From Lunularia cruciata (lineage: Eukaryota > Streptophyta > Marchantiopsida > Lunulariales > Lunulariaceae): a stretch of 64,000 bases of DNA. Made by a program: the position numbers and the translations under genes. The notes below the pieces were generated by a model. The model worked only from the letters and a program-made list of their open reading frames with translations, had not been told where the DNA came from and did no database searches. This document shows, piece by piece, positions 44,973 to 56,759 of this stretch. The number at the start of each line of letters is the position of its first letter. Position 1 is the stretch's first letter. The DNA is taken from the NCBI GenBank assembly GCA_948567375.1, contig OX419760.1:28086001-28150000 (forward strand). Reading direction: 5' to 3'.

Positions 44973-45630
44973 TATCACCAAAAGAGTACTTCTACTAATA
45001 GGGCAGAAACCGAAATAGACTTGAGAACTTTAGAACCAATAGCTAGACATATGATTTAAAGGTGAGAATTGGTTTGGTAACATCTGGAAGGATGTTACAC
45101 ATGATGGACTAAATAGATCAAAAAGAGGTATCACCAAAAGGGGACTTCTACTAATAGAGTAGGAATTGAAATATGCCTAAAATCTTTGAAGGCAATTTTG
45201 AAGGCCTAAACGGATGAATTAGGCCTCAAAAATATGCAAATTACCCCCAACAGAGGAAAGTTTGGCCTTCCCTCCCCCAACCTTGTCTCGCCTAGAGCTT
45301 TCCAATGGTACCTTACGTGATTCTGAGATTCCTACAAGAAGATTCTATAAAAGATTCCCTTAGGTCAAAGCTTGTTTGACCAACCAGATAGGACCTAGAC
45401 CAAACATGTCACCCATCCAAGTATGTAATCCAAGGGTGGAGCTTGCTGACATGTCACCTATCTGTGTCCCTAATCGTATGGTGGAGCTTCCTTGGAGGAG
45501 ATCCTCTTTGTCTTTATAATAAAGAGAAGGTGCTCCTTTGGGGCATCAAATGTTTGAGTGTGCAATCTGTGTTTTCTCTCTTCTCTTGTCCTTGGAGTAT
45601 TACAATTTCTCTTGTCCTTGGAATATTACA

Positions 45631-45864
45631 ATGGTATCAGAGCAAGTGTTTTAGTCCAAGAGAGTGGATCACCCCTCTTGGAATAGCATGAACTACTAAA
45701 AGTGAGTAATTTGAGGTGGAGAACATAGAGTAATCGCTAGACTTAGGAAGGAATTTAGAGAGCGGATGGGATGGATGCGCCGGGAGGACAATTTCCCGCA
45801 CTTAACTTTCCATTCTCAAATGGAATCTGTGTTTTCTCTCTTCTCTTGTCCTCGGAGTATTACA
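45631..45864 (+). repeat. Second PBS/leader fragment and terminal LTR fragment of gypsy B
   Basis: After the complete 3' LTR the sequence continues with PBS and leader (45631-45819), nearly identical to 36970-37155. It then jumps (CTCAAA to TGGAATCTG) to the last 45 bp of an LTR with a single, not doubled, right end (CCTCGGAGTATTACA). This is an LTR-interior-LTR-(deleted interior)-LTR end structure. Confidence 0.88.
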
Positions 45865-47700
45865 ACGACTTACTCCAAGCCTACTACACCAACTAATTTG
45901 CACGCTATTGCAATGTCTCCTTAGAACTCTATAATGGAACATACAAGGTAGATGGAACAATCTCACTTGTACTCCAAATACAAGTGATATCTTCTAATAC
46001 TAGGGTATCTTTTGTATGGAAGTTCTACTCCAATGAATCACTGGACCAAGTAACAAAACCATTGAAATCTAAAACTAATACCATGGTCCCTCATTATAGT
46101 GACCCAAGATTGTCACTACTAAAGTACACAATAGGCAACATATCTATCCCTCACTTGACTACCAACTTGGCCTGTAGGAAGTTATCTCCTCCAAATAGTC
46201 AATACTAAAAACCATGGTATACCACTTCTCTACTAACTAGCACATCATATGACTCTACTATTATCATAATGGCCTAAGCTCTTGCGACAAAGCTATCAAT
46301 CATATTCACTACATGTGATGTATTTTTTAGAACCACACCTAAAGATGTTTGGATTGGAAATGGACATCTCTCCACATTGGTCTTCCATAGCTCAAGATCA
46401 ACAATTGTAGCCTTCTTCAACATAAAAGGCTATGCACAAGAGGCTAATAAGACCCTCTATGGTATATTTACCTTCCTTGAAAGTCCTACCAAATAGAAAA
46501 TCCCACTTTGGTTGTTTGATATGACAACTCTAAGTATGAATTGAGCTCCGTCAAAAGTAGGTTTAGTTGGTAACTCCTCCAACCTAATTATTGTTGCCTA
46601 CCATATAAACTAGTCATTGAATGGATCTCATGCTCCTCAACCAAGTCAGGTCCACAATCAACCACCTTTGCTCTAAAAGTAAAAGACACATCATCCATAC
46701 TTTCAAAAGGTATAACAACTAATCAGAACACTAGAGTTTGGTCAACTCCCAATGTAAGCATATCATTGGATAAGAAAAGGAAACACATAATCAACTAAGC
46801 CACTCTCAATACCATGCTAGACTCAATTTATGTAGTAGTAGGTGGTTGACTCATATGTAGTCCATCATGCCCACTATCACCACCTACCACACCTACAGTA
46901 AGATGACTAGGAGCCATGGATGTTGTTTTTAGTACCTTAGAGAGTGTGAAAGACTAAGGAAGTCTAACTTGTCTACCAGCCCCTCCTCTCCGTGGGTCCA
47001 ACTTCATTGATAGTACTCTACACCCTAGAGCATATACTACACTCTTAATCACTACAAGTAGATCCATCTATGTATGCTACTCTACACATAAAGTCCAAGA
47101 CATCCCCATCACTAGCATAAGAGGTGGAAATCAACACTTGAATCTGATATCCTTTGAGCTAGCAAATCTGGCTTCAATCCAAATGGCCATGCTAGCTGAT
47201 CTTTGCTCCAATTGCTCAATCTAAGGAGCCATGGATGTATCATAAGTAAGGGCAAGTACTTGGCTCCTACCAAGTGCAAGTCCTCAAATACCACCTTTAC
47301 TACCTTGACCTCCATGACCTAGAGCTCCTCTACCACCTACCATAGCAACCATACTAATTTGTAACTCTAAGTGAAGGTCAAAGCATTGGTCATTGGTGTG
47401 ATCAAATCTATGGTAATGGTAACATCATCTTTATGTTGGTTGTGATACACAATAGATATCATGTCCATTGCCATGCATGCACTCTCTCTTATAGTGAGGT
47501 CCACTACAAGTCCAAAACGTAGCACCACCACTCATTAGCTATTGTTGACCCAAAAATGAAGTTAAGGGTCTAGCTACACTAGGCACTCCACCCGCTCCAT
47601 AAGATCTGGGCTTTCCATTTTGCCCTTGGAAACCAACATGGTGTGGTGCACTCTACTATACTTTAGAAGAAGTAATGGTTGTGGATGAGGTCTCCTTACC
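45865..47700 (-). pseudogene. Old gypsy element C, gag remnant
   Basis: Minus-strand fragments of a gag. A nucleocapsid knuckle is at about 47475-47515 (FWTCSGPHYKRECMHG, where the first Cys of CX2CX3HX4C has become Phe). Around 47112-47315 lies a segment like the gag interior. Together with the RT/RNase H at 33.65-34.96 kb on the same strand this forms one old element interrupted by B. No LTRs of C were found. Confidence 0.6.
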
Positions 47701-49102
47701 AAATCTAAATGCCATTGCTCTCTCCTCCACTATGTTGAGCTCAATATGCTCAATCAAACTAAAGATCACCACCAAAGTAGGTGAGGTAGCATGTAACAAT
47801 GTAACATCACATACTTTATGTCACAACTACTTGTCAAGGATCTCACACCAAAATTGGACTATTTGGGCCTCAATAATTCCTTGAGTGAAATTGATAAACC
47901 ATCTTATGCAAGTGTATGCCTCACATATGCTCTCTCCAACTTTCCGCTAGAACTCTTACAAGCTCCTCAACTTGTTAGTTGGATTCTATATTTGTTGTAG
48001 ATCATACCAACTATGAAACTTATGGATGAAGTCATCCAACTCAATAGTACACATTATACCAGAGTAGCACTAGAGGCCTTTGGAAGCTCCATAAATCTTG
48101 TTTATGTCCCATAACAATGGTGTGGACACACTTGGTACACTCTCAATTGAATCTACTCATATTTTAAACTCCAAATCAGAATTAATCTCTTCTCTCATTA
48201 AGACTTGAGATACGGTTTGATATCAAGTGCAACTCCATGTAAACCCACTATGTACTAAAGCAGAATTTCCTCTTAAATTTCTAGAGAACTCTATCATGAC
48301 AATGTATCCCAAACCACAAGAACCAACCATTAATATAATTGTAATATAACTATAATAATTGCACTATAGGAAAGAGTAACTTGTAACTTGCCATCATAAC
48401 ATACACTCTTATTATCTATAAGCTATCATTGCCTACCTCACCAGAGAGTAACATAGGTAGTATGACTAGTCATCACTCCAACTTCATTACCAAGAGCACA
48501 ATAGAGCACTAACTCTCTTAATATCAAGGCACCTCACACAAATATGATGCACAAATAGGAAGTAGAGAATGGAGGGGATCCAATCACAAAAATTTGAAAT
48601 GATAACCCTCCATCTCAAAATGCAAAGCCAAACTAACTATGTCAAATTTTTTTATTTGATATAATGAGAGTGTCTATCTATTCCTATGCTACCAAGATCA
48701 CTAAGGATGAGATCAAACTGCCTCCCTTAGCCAAAGCTACATGAGTATATGTATCAAGCTACCAATCACTAGGACAATAAATGAAGGAAGATCAATTGGC
48801 TAGGGCACCAATCTAGGAACCAAAGATCTAGGATGCAAATCCTAACACACATAATCTTAAAAGGTGGATAGATTCTGCCTAACAACTATCAAAACCTCAA
48901 CTAAATTGGCTAACCTCATGCTAGCAAGTTAGCTTATTAGCCCTTTTAGGCCTTTGTAGCCTCTCTAATGCATAGCTCTATGCCTTAAAGCCTCTAATCA
49001 TCAAAATTTGGCCAAAATGATCTCTCTCCAAACCAAGTTAATCTCCACCAACTTGAGCACTAGTTAAGACAAGCCACCACCAAATTCAACCCAACTCTAA
49101 AC
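47701..49102. other. Gene-free region, possibly leader or upstream part of gypsy C
   Basis: No readable domain on either strand. Confidence 0.4.
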
Positions 49103-49775
49103 GCTAATAACCATTGATGCATATATGCTCTATATGGATATTAAGTTTGGTATTGCAAGTAGTGGAAAAATATTATCCATATGGAGTTAGCTAAGCTTTT
49201 ACATTATTATGATTAGTTAGAATTAGTCCTAACAAGATAAAGGTGACACTATTCTAGAGGAAGCAAAAAGCAATATCACTAGTTTGTCTTCTAATGTAAT
49301 GACTTGATATTATACCTAGTTATTTGACTTTGAGGAAAGAGTTGAAAACTCTTGTGCCCACACGCCTTGTTGCTGAATATTTTTCTATAGTCCTAAGGAT
49401 AGCTCATGTGAAGGAATAATTGACTTAGTTGGTAAGTGAGGATAAGATCACATACGCATGAAACTATTCTTATGAACTTGGATATTCTTTTTGACTTTTT
49501 GACTTTTAGCTCAATAACTTGGGTTACTCTAGTAATTAGGAGCTTTGGTGTATAAATTTTTCACAAGTATATAAGTTAGAGATGAGGAGATACTCATCAT
49601 CCTTTCATGTGCAAGTATCTCTCTCTCATTAAATTCTCTAGTGAGCAATGCTTGAGTCTTGGAGATACCTTGGAGGAGTGTGATGGAGTATTGGTTCTTT
49701 GCATTCTTATTCCATGGTGCAATGCCCTAATAGCCATCAGAGGTTCATCTTGACTGATAGATAGTCCGGGTCATA
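49103..49775 (+). mobile_element. Solo-LTR-like element F, copy 2 (diverged)
   Basis: Same text as 39041-39732 along its whole length with many substitutions (for example AAAGAGTTGAAAACTCTTG and CAAGTATATAAGTTAGAGAT). The ends are mutated (GCTAATAACC ... GGGTCATA) and no target duplication is visible, so this is an older copy. Confidence 0.8.
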
Positions 49776-51849
49776 GGATGGCCTCCGACAACTTGACCTT
49801 TAAATTTAGACACATGTGCCAATTTGTCAAACCTCCACCATAATTGGGGGTCAACCAACTATGGCTGACCTCCAATTCCACTGCTTATTATCAAATTGGG
49901 CCAAATTGAGTAGATGACGATTACCAAATCCTTAATTCAAGGAGATGGGTTCTTAAATTCATGTCTAATTTTACAAATTGTCACTCTCAATTGCCAATTT
50001 GACCTCATTGTTAGATCCACCTCATCAATCAGCAAAATTGAACACACAATCTCAATTTGATCTCAATCTTCACCAAATTTTGGTAACACTTCTACACACC
50101 CTTTGCCTCATTGTCAAATCTATAGCAAATCACACAATGCTTTCGCATATGATCACTCTCAAGGAAATCAAAAAAAATTAATCAAAAGTACCAAAATCTA
50201 CCAAGCTTGGAAATACTACCAATGCCTTCAATTCAAGCATTTGATTTCCTCATGACTCTCACTTCTCTGATGTAAAAAATTCATAATTGACTTGAATCAC
50301 ACTCAACTTGAATCAAAAATTGATCTTCAACTCAATGATTTGCCAACAACGGGCATTAATTACAATCAAGCTACACCTACTCTAGCTAAGAGACTCTAGA
50401 TGATACTTACATACCTCTATCCATCACAACCAAGAGCTCAAAGGCTCAACATAAAAGAAGTGAGCTCTTTGGAGCTACATTTCAAAGGTATATCACTCTA
50501 CTTGACCTAGATCTCCAACCCTAACAATGCTATTGATGACACATTTGATGGTGCAAATGGGGCAAGTGACGATGACTCCCATAGTGTAATCAATAACCCT
50601 AATATAAGATCTAGCTATTATTAAGTAGTCTTTGAGAAACTACTAATATAACTCTAATTGCCAAGACTATCATTCCAATGTCCAAGCAAACTAACTTCAA
50701 TGTTGCAAATGTTGTAACATCTTCTCTACTAGAGCATAAATTTTATTTTCATTTACCTTCCAACTAAGCATTGTTAAAGTCATCTTCTTCCTCCTCATCC
50801 TCATCATGACTCTCATATTGTAACTTATCTTCACCTAGAAACCTAATCTCACAAAAAAATATGAGGGAGAAATTGTACTTGAAGCATCAACTATTTGAAT
50901 GATTCAAGTGCCACTTTAACCTATCCAACTCTAATAAAACAACAAGAAGAATAAGCTTAACCTTATCATGATCCTCAACAAGAGACCATGTAATCTTTGT
51001 CTTCATGTTGTTATGGAGTTTAGTTTCCAACTACTAGAAGATTGGTATCCTTGTTAGATAGACCCAGATCTATTTGGATATAACTATTATCTTGATCCAA
51101 TTACTTTTTAGAACTTGTTTTTATTCCAAAAATAAGTGAAATGGATTAGAATATCCATAGTACACAAAAAATTTTAGATGCAAAATTTTACTTGGATATT
51201 TACAAAGTACATTTCTCTTTGTAACTCCTCAAAAATAATGCCTCTAATCTCACTTTTTAATAAATCTAAACTCCTTCTAAAATCTACTCCTTGGATCCTT
51301 GATTTTGAAGAATGGTTTTTATTAGAACCTCTTCTTTCTAAACATCTCACTTAATCAATTGTAACCTTCTTGCCTCTCAAATCTTTCTCTTGACATTCCA
51401 AAATCACAAATTATTTTCTCAATCAACCCTTTTCAATCAATTCAAAAGATCTTCCACTCCCATGCTCATTCTATAATCCTCAATCCAAGAAGGTTGATTA
51501 CCATAACTAGAGCCTTGTTCACTATCCAAAATCTCCATAATACTCCAATTATTGTCAATGAGAATTCTCCTTCTCAATAGTTGTGCCATTTGGTATCACC
51601 CATCTTCTTGAGTCACACTCTCAAAGAAATTAAAGAACCATCAACAACAACTAAGTGCAAGTTGCTTCACTCTTTAAGTAAGGAACACCAAAATCCAACA
51701 CATGTGGATATGCTGCACCAATTTAAATTTCAAGAACTGCCAATCCTTCACAATTAGGCATATAAATGCTAAGTAACAAGCAAGTGTACATGCAGATGCA
51801 AAGTGATAAGTATGGAAAACCCAAATATGGAAATCAACTCTAAGAAAAA
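49776..51849. other. Gene-free AT-rich region
   Basis: No gene, RNA or known repeat recognised. Short words such as TCAATTTGA recur, but there is no regular period. Confidence 0.45.
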
Positions 51850-53225
51850 CAAAGACTCTTAAATAGGGAAATTCAAATACTTATAACTTCATCTCTAGAC
51901 CTTTGTTTGCCACGATCTTGGTATCAACAAAAATCTACTAAGAAAGCACTTCCAAGAATATGAAGCATGCCTTTTTTGGACCAATATCTATGGAGAAGTC
52001 AACCCCAATGTGAATTTACAGAATCCAACTTTGGGATTCAACTGTGAGAATCCAACTCTAGGAATCAAGGGCACGAGTCTAATCCAAGGAGTTCAAAGTT
52101 TGAGAAATAGGGTAATTTGAATGGTCATAAATTCTACCCTAGAACTCCACTTACATGATCTTGATGTCAATAGAAAGTTCTTGAGAAGACTCTTCAAGCA
52201 AGATAGAGCACATCCTATTTGGACTAATATCTTTGGAGAAATCAACCCTTACATGAATTACAAGTTTCAATTATAGGAATTCAACTATAAGAACTTCACT
52301 AGGAGAATCAAGTGTGGAAGTCCACTCAAGGAAAATTAAAGTCCAAGAAATTATGACATTTAAATGGTTATAACCTCCTCACCAAACCTCCATTTTCATT
52401 TATCTTGATGTCTAAAGAAAGCTATTGAGAACATGTTTCCAATTAACAAAATCACATCTCATTTGGACCAATATCCATGGAGAAATAAGCCTCAATATGA
52501 ATTGCAAGATTCAATTACAAGATTCAACTATGTGAATTTCACAATGGGTATCATAATGCAGTAGTCTAGTCCATGAAATTCAAATGGTTGTAACCTCCTC
52601 ACTAGACCTTTGTTTTGCACAATCTTGGTGTCTATTGTAAGCTCTTGAGAAGGTACTTTCAGAAAGCATGCCCTATTTGGACAAGTATCCATGGAAAAAT
52701 CAGCCCCAACGTGAACTATAAGAGTCAACTATGAGAATCAATTGCAAGAATTTCACTATTGGAACCACAATTTAGGAATCAAGTTTGGGAATGTAGTGTA
52801 AGAGTCTAGTCTAGGAAAATCAAAGAACAAGAAATTATGAAATTTAAATGATCTTAATTTCTTTTTTAAACCTCTGTTTGCAATGATCTTGGTGTTGATG
52901 GAAAGCTCTTGAGAAAGCACTTCTAATGAATAAAGCATGCTCCATTTTGACTAGTATCCATAGAGAAATCAGCCCTAATGTGAATTGCAAGATTCAATTA
53001 TATGAATTTCATTATGAGAATCAAGTGTGGGAGTCCAATCTAAGAAAATCACAGTCTAAGAAATAGGGAAATTCAAATTATTGTCACTTTTATTTTAAAC
53101 ATTTGTTTGTCATGATCTTGGTGTTGAAAGAAAGCTCTTAAGAAGGCACTTCCAATGAGATGAAGCACATCATGTTTGGACTAGTATCCATAGACAAATC
53201 AGCCCTAACATGAACTACCCTTATG
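51850..53225 (+). repeat. Diverged tandem repeat, ~240-bp period, six units
   Basis: The anchor TATCCATGGAGAAATCA-like text occurs near 51985, 52229, 52473, 52687, 52957 and 53186 (spacings about 215-270 bp). Each unit also carries GAGAATCAAGTGTGGGAGTC-like text, then AAGAAATTATGAAATT, then TGATCTTGGTGTC-type text and CTCTTGAGAAG-CACTTCC. Satellite-like array without coding potential. Confidence 0.85.
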
Positions 53226-54519
53226 TTACCTAGTGGATCAAACCATAGATCAACCTATAGTAGATTTGCTCTTAGATCAACTATATGAGTTATCCTTAAG
53301 ATAATATTCATTATAAAACTTGAAAGAAATTATATTGAAACTTATTGAAATTGGTTTTCTTATGAGTAAGTAGTCCACTTCACAACAAACAAAAGGATGA
53401 TAGGCCCATGCATCCCTTGGGTCTTCTTGATTGAATAGATATAACACTAAACATCTGAACAAAAGGCCTCTAAAGAGAGTAGACACATTGCTTTGCAGGA
53501 TACCTTATAGAGGTTAAATCTCTAATTGGATCCAATCCTCCACTAAATTGGGATTTAGCTCTCTTCTTCCTACTCTTTCATTGTAGAATTACAAAGGCCT
53601 CTCTTATCAAGGTTAGACTCAATCTCGAGTCCCTACTTTGCAATTTATTTGTCAAATTATCTTTATCCCAAGTCCATATAAATTTTGTGAAGAAACCAAG
53701 CACCACTAATTAAAATATTCTTCAAGCCTATTGAAATATGGAACATGGAAGTTGTTGCAAAAATAAGGAAAGAAACAAAGAAACAACAAAGCAAAGAGAT
53801 AAGATGTGGCACTTCACTCAATGAGATGTAGACTTTCTGCTCAAGCATTGTGCTTGAGTTCTATGCCTTGCTTTGGCAGAGGAAGTGTTGTGCTTGGCCA
53901 TTGGTCCCTAAGCAAGGTGTGACACATGGCACAACATCCAAGCATGGCACTTACCTTGCCAAAGCACAACATCCAAGCAAGGTGCAATGCTCAAACACAA
54001 TGCTTGAGTGTAGCACGGTGTTGCATTAGGCCCCTTGCATTGCCACATCACTTGAAAGAGGCCCAAACATGGTGCTCTTAACTCTAAATGTATGTCTACT
54101 CAGAATTAGGGATTTAGAGGAGTTTGGATTCCTATGGTGCAAGGTGAAGGTCCAAAGATAGAATTAAACATTCCACACTTTCAATTTCAACAACAAGCCA
54201 AAATGTGAACTAGCACTAGCATAATGAATTTGACAAGGAGAAAGACAAGTCACTCATATGTGGAATAAGATGTTTTTAAGCTATGGTAATTTTCAATCCA
54301 AGTACATTGAGATCAACTTTTGCTATTGTTTCCATGGCCTCTCTAATTTAGAATTTTTCCATCCTTGTCCATTTGATAAAATTCATGAGCTTAAGGAAGG
54401 AATAAAAAAAATTTACCTAGATATTGTACTTGGATTTTCCATATTCTCATCAATAAGTCTCTTATATTTGCCAAGTACTCTTTGTCTCAAATTCACTCTA
54501 TCTCAAATACACTTGTAAG
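53226..54519. other. Gene-free region with AAGCAAGG/CTCAAGCA word repeats
   Basis: Between 53840 and 54060 words such as GCACAACATCCAAGCA (twice) and CTCAAGCATTGTGCTTGAG (a palindrome) recur. No gene recognised. Confidence 0.45.
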
Positions 54520-54880
54520 TATTCTCATGAAATTGCACTCAACTCTCTCAAGCCTCCTCACTTCTCTACAATCAAATGGAAACTCCATTCAACTCTCTTA
54601 GGCCTCTCACTCCTTTATAGTCAAATGGTGAACTCTCTTGGAATTGTGCTCAATTCTCTCAAGCCTCTTCATTCCTCTATAGTCAAATGATGAACTCTCT
54701 TGAAATAAGACTCAAAATTTTATCAAGCCTCCTCATTCCTCTATAGTCAAATGGTCAACTCTCTTGAAATTACACTCAACTCTTTCAAGCCTCCTTAATC
54801 TTTTATAATCAAATGGAAACTCAATTAAATCTCTCAAGGTTCTCACTCCTCTACAATCAAATGGTAAACTCTTGTACACT
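54520..54880 (+). repeat. ~70-bp minisatellite, about six units
   Basis: Units combine TCAACTCTCTCAAGCCTCCT, CATTCCTCTATAGTCAAATGG and an ACTCTCTTGAAATTGCACTC-like part. Repeats begin near 54537, 54594, 54648, 54710, 54775 and 54830 with moderate divergence. Confidence 0.85.
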
Positions 54881-55117
54881 TGACAAGAATGGATAGTTTT
54901 AATCTTCCTTCTTGCAATTATCTACCAAGTTAGAAGGTCTCATGAAACAAAAATCTTTTGCAAAACTAGTAATTAAAACTCCAAATGTTCATCATTCCAA
55001 GAAGTTCCTAAGGAGTCATGTCCTCTCAAACTTATGCATTGGACACTTATAGAAGCACCATGTTGTTTGCTCATTTCTTTGTCCAACATACACCAAAAGA
55101 CTCTCCAATTGGTATGG

Positions 55118-55702
55118 TGTAATACTCCGAGGGCAAGAGAAGAGAGAAAACACAGATTGCACACTCAAACATTCGATGCCCCAAGGGAGCACCTTCTCTT
55201 TATTATATAGACAAAGAGGATGTCCTCCAAGGAAGCTCCACCATAGGATTAGGGACACAGATAGGTGACATGTCAGCAAGCTCCACCCTTGGATTACTTA
55301 CTTGGGTGGGTGACCTGTCTGGTCTAGGTCCTATCTGGTTGGTCAAACAAGCTTTGACCGGATGGAATCTTTTAGGGAATCTTCCTATAGGAATCTCAGA
55401 ATCACATGAGTAAGGTACCGTTGGAAAGCTCTCAACGAGACAAAGCAGGGGGAAGGGAAGGCCAATTTTTCCTCCATTGGGGGGGAGGAATCTGCACATT
55501 TTCGAGGCCTAATTCATCCGTTTAGGCCTCCAAAATTGCCTTCAAAGATTTCAGGCATATTTCAATTCCTACTCTATTAGTAGAAGTCCTCTTTTGGTGA
55601 TACCTCTTTCTGATCTATTTTGACCATCATGTATTACATCATTCTAGATGTTACCAAACCAAATTTCACATCTAGATCATATGGCTAACCCTTGGTATTA
55701 CA
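55118..55702 (-). mobile_element. Solo LTR of gypsy family B with TATGG target duplication
   Basis: On the minus strand the element runs from TGTAATACCAAGGG at 55702 to CTCGGAGTATTACA at 55118. It is flanked by TATGG on both sides (55113-55117, 55703-55707). At 585 bp it is shorter than the LTRs of the full element (757 bp) because it has one copy of the U3 block and a single right end. The interior was presumably lost by LTR-LTR recombination. Confidence 0.93.
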
Positions 55703-56390
55703 TATGGCCAAAGTAATGAAGTAACTTTTTGCTTTCTAGATGCTCTTTGAAGTAGTAATGGATAGGGTCTTCAATTACATCTTTTTTGGTCATATATTCC
55801 CTCCTTGTTTGATAATTCTTGATCTATAGTTCAAGAGTGAATAAAATCCCATGCAGTTATGGACCTAGGCAAATGTTGGACAAACTACATGAAATTTGGT
55901 AAAATTTCTATGGATGTTTTCTTGACCAGATTAATGAATGATTTTTGCTTCATTGCATAACCAGATTTGGATTCCCATTGATCTCTCAATTTCCAAGTTT
56001 TTAGTTTCTTCCAAAAATAGCTTAGGTGATCCAAGGATTGGGACATGACAAGCCTTGAGTCAAAGCAATAACCTTAATCAAGTGTTATCAAGAGGATGAA
56101 ATTAACGAGTTACTATCATAATAAAAAATTGTGTATAAAGATGATGCTTTGATGAATAATTGAAAAAAATGTGTGGTGATCCACCCTTGCTTCACTTGAG
56201 AAAAATTTCAGTTTTTTTTAGGATTAGCAGTTTCAATACAAAGTAATGCATAAGGTTGGGAATGAAGACAAAAAATGCCATTAAATGTTAATAGAACACT
56301 TCACCAAATAAGGAACACAGACAAAGCCCAAATAGACTCCCTTAATGGAGGCATAAGTCCATCATAGGATAACTATGACCTATAACATCC
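55703..56390. other. Gene-free spacer, start of a tandem duplication
   Basis: No gene recognised. From about 56122 the sequence is the first copy of the 319-bp duplication described next. Confidence 0.5.
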
Positions 56391-56759
56391 ATTTGTGCGC
56401 GTATGTACTATTGTGATATTTAGTCTTGCATTATAATTAATAAAAAAATGTGTATAAAGATGATGCTTTGATGAATAATTGACAAAAATGTATGGTGATC
56501 CACCTTTGCTTCACTTGAGAAAATTTTCATTTTTTTGTTAGGATTAGTAGTTTCAATACAAAGTACTGCATAAGGTTGGGAATGAAGACACAAAATGCCA
56601 TTAAATGTTAATAGAACACCTCACCAAATAAGGAACACAGACAATGCCCAAATAGACTCCCTTAATGGAGGCATAAATCCATCATAGGATGACTATGACC
56701 TATAATATCCATTTGTGTGTTTATGTACTATTGTGATATTTAGTTTTGCATTATAATTA
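56122..56759 (+). repeat. 319-bp tandem duplication spanning the left edge of element F copy 3
   Basis: GTGTATAAAGATGATGCTTT occurs at 56131 and 56450, and the two 319-bp units match with few differences. Each unit contains flanking DNA plus the first ~50 bp of element F (TATAACATCCATTTGTG / TATAATATCCATTTGTG). The duplication therefore happened after F inserted. Confidence 0.88.

Larger units (their letters stand above)
42792..45630 (+). repeat. 3' LTR of gypsy B, split by Tigger
   Basis: The LTR text runs 42792-42893 and 44975-45630, with the Tigger and its duplicated TA between. The start reads TATAATACC (TG changed to TA). Otherwise it matches the 5' LTR almost base for base, including the 156-bp U3 duplication and the 26-bp end duplication. 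Confidence 0.93.
36213..45864 (+). mobile_element. Ty3/gypsy chromovirus B, young insertion carrying a Tigger element and an extra LTR end
   Basis: The element starts TGTAATACC at 36213. The 5' LTR is 36213-36969. The interior has PBS, gag, protease, RT, RNase H, integrase and chromodomain. The 3' LTR is 42792-45630, interrupted by a 2.1-kb Tigger. Beyond it, 190 bp of PBS/leader are repeated (45631-45819), joined to a last LTR-end fragment (45820-45864, ending GTATTACA). Outer flanks are AAGAC and ACGAC (four of five bases match). Excluding the Tigger, the LTRs differ at only five or six of about 757 positions, so the insertion is recent, yet gag and pol contain many stops and the protease site is mutated. 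It is nested in gypsy C. A solo-LTR-like element (F) is inserted in the protease-RT linker. Confidence 0.92.

Noticed and set aside
53840-54060. Palindrome CTCAAGCATTGTGCTTGAG as an operator
   Set aside because: It sits among many repeats of the same words and no gene is near.
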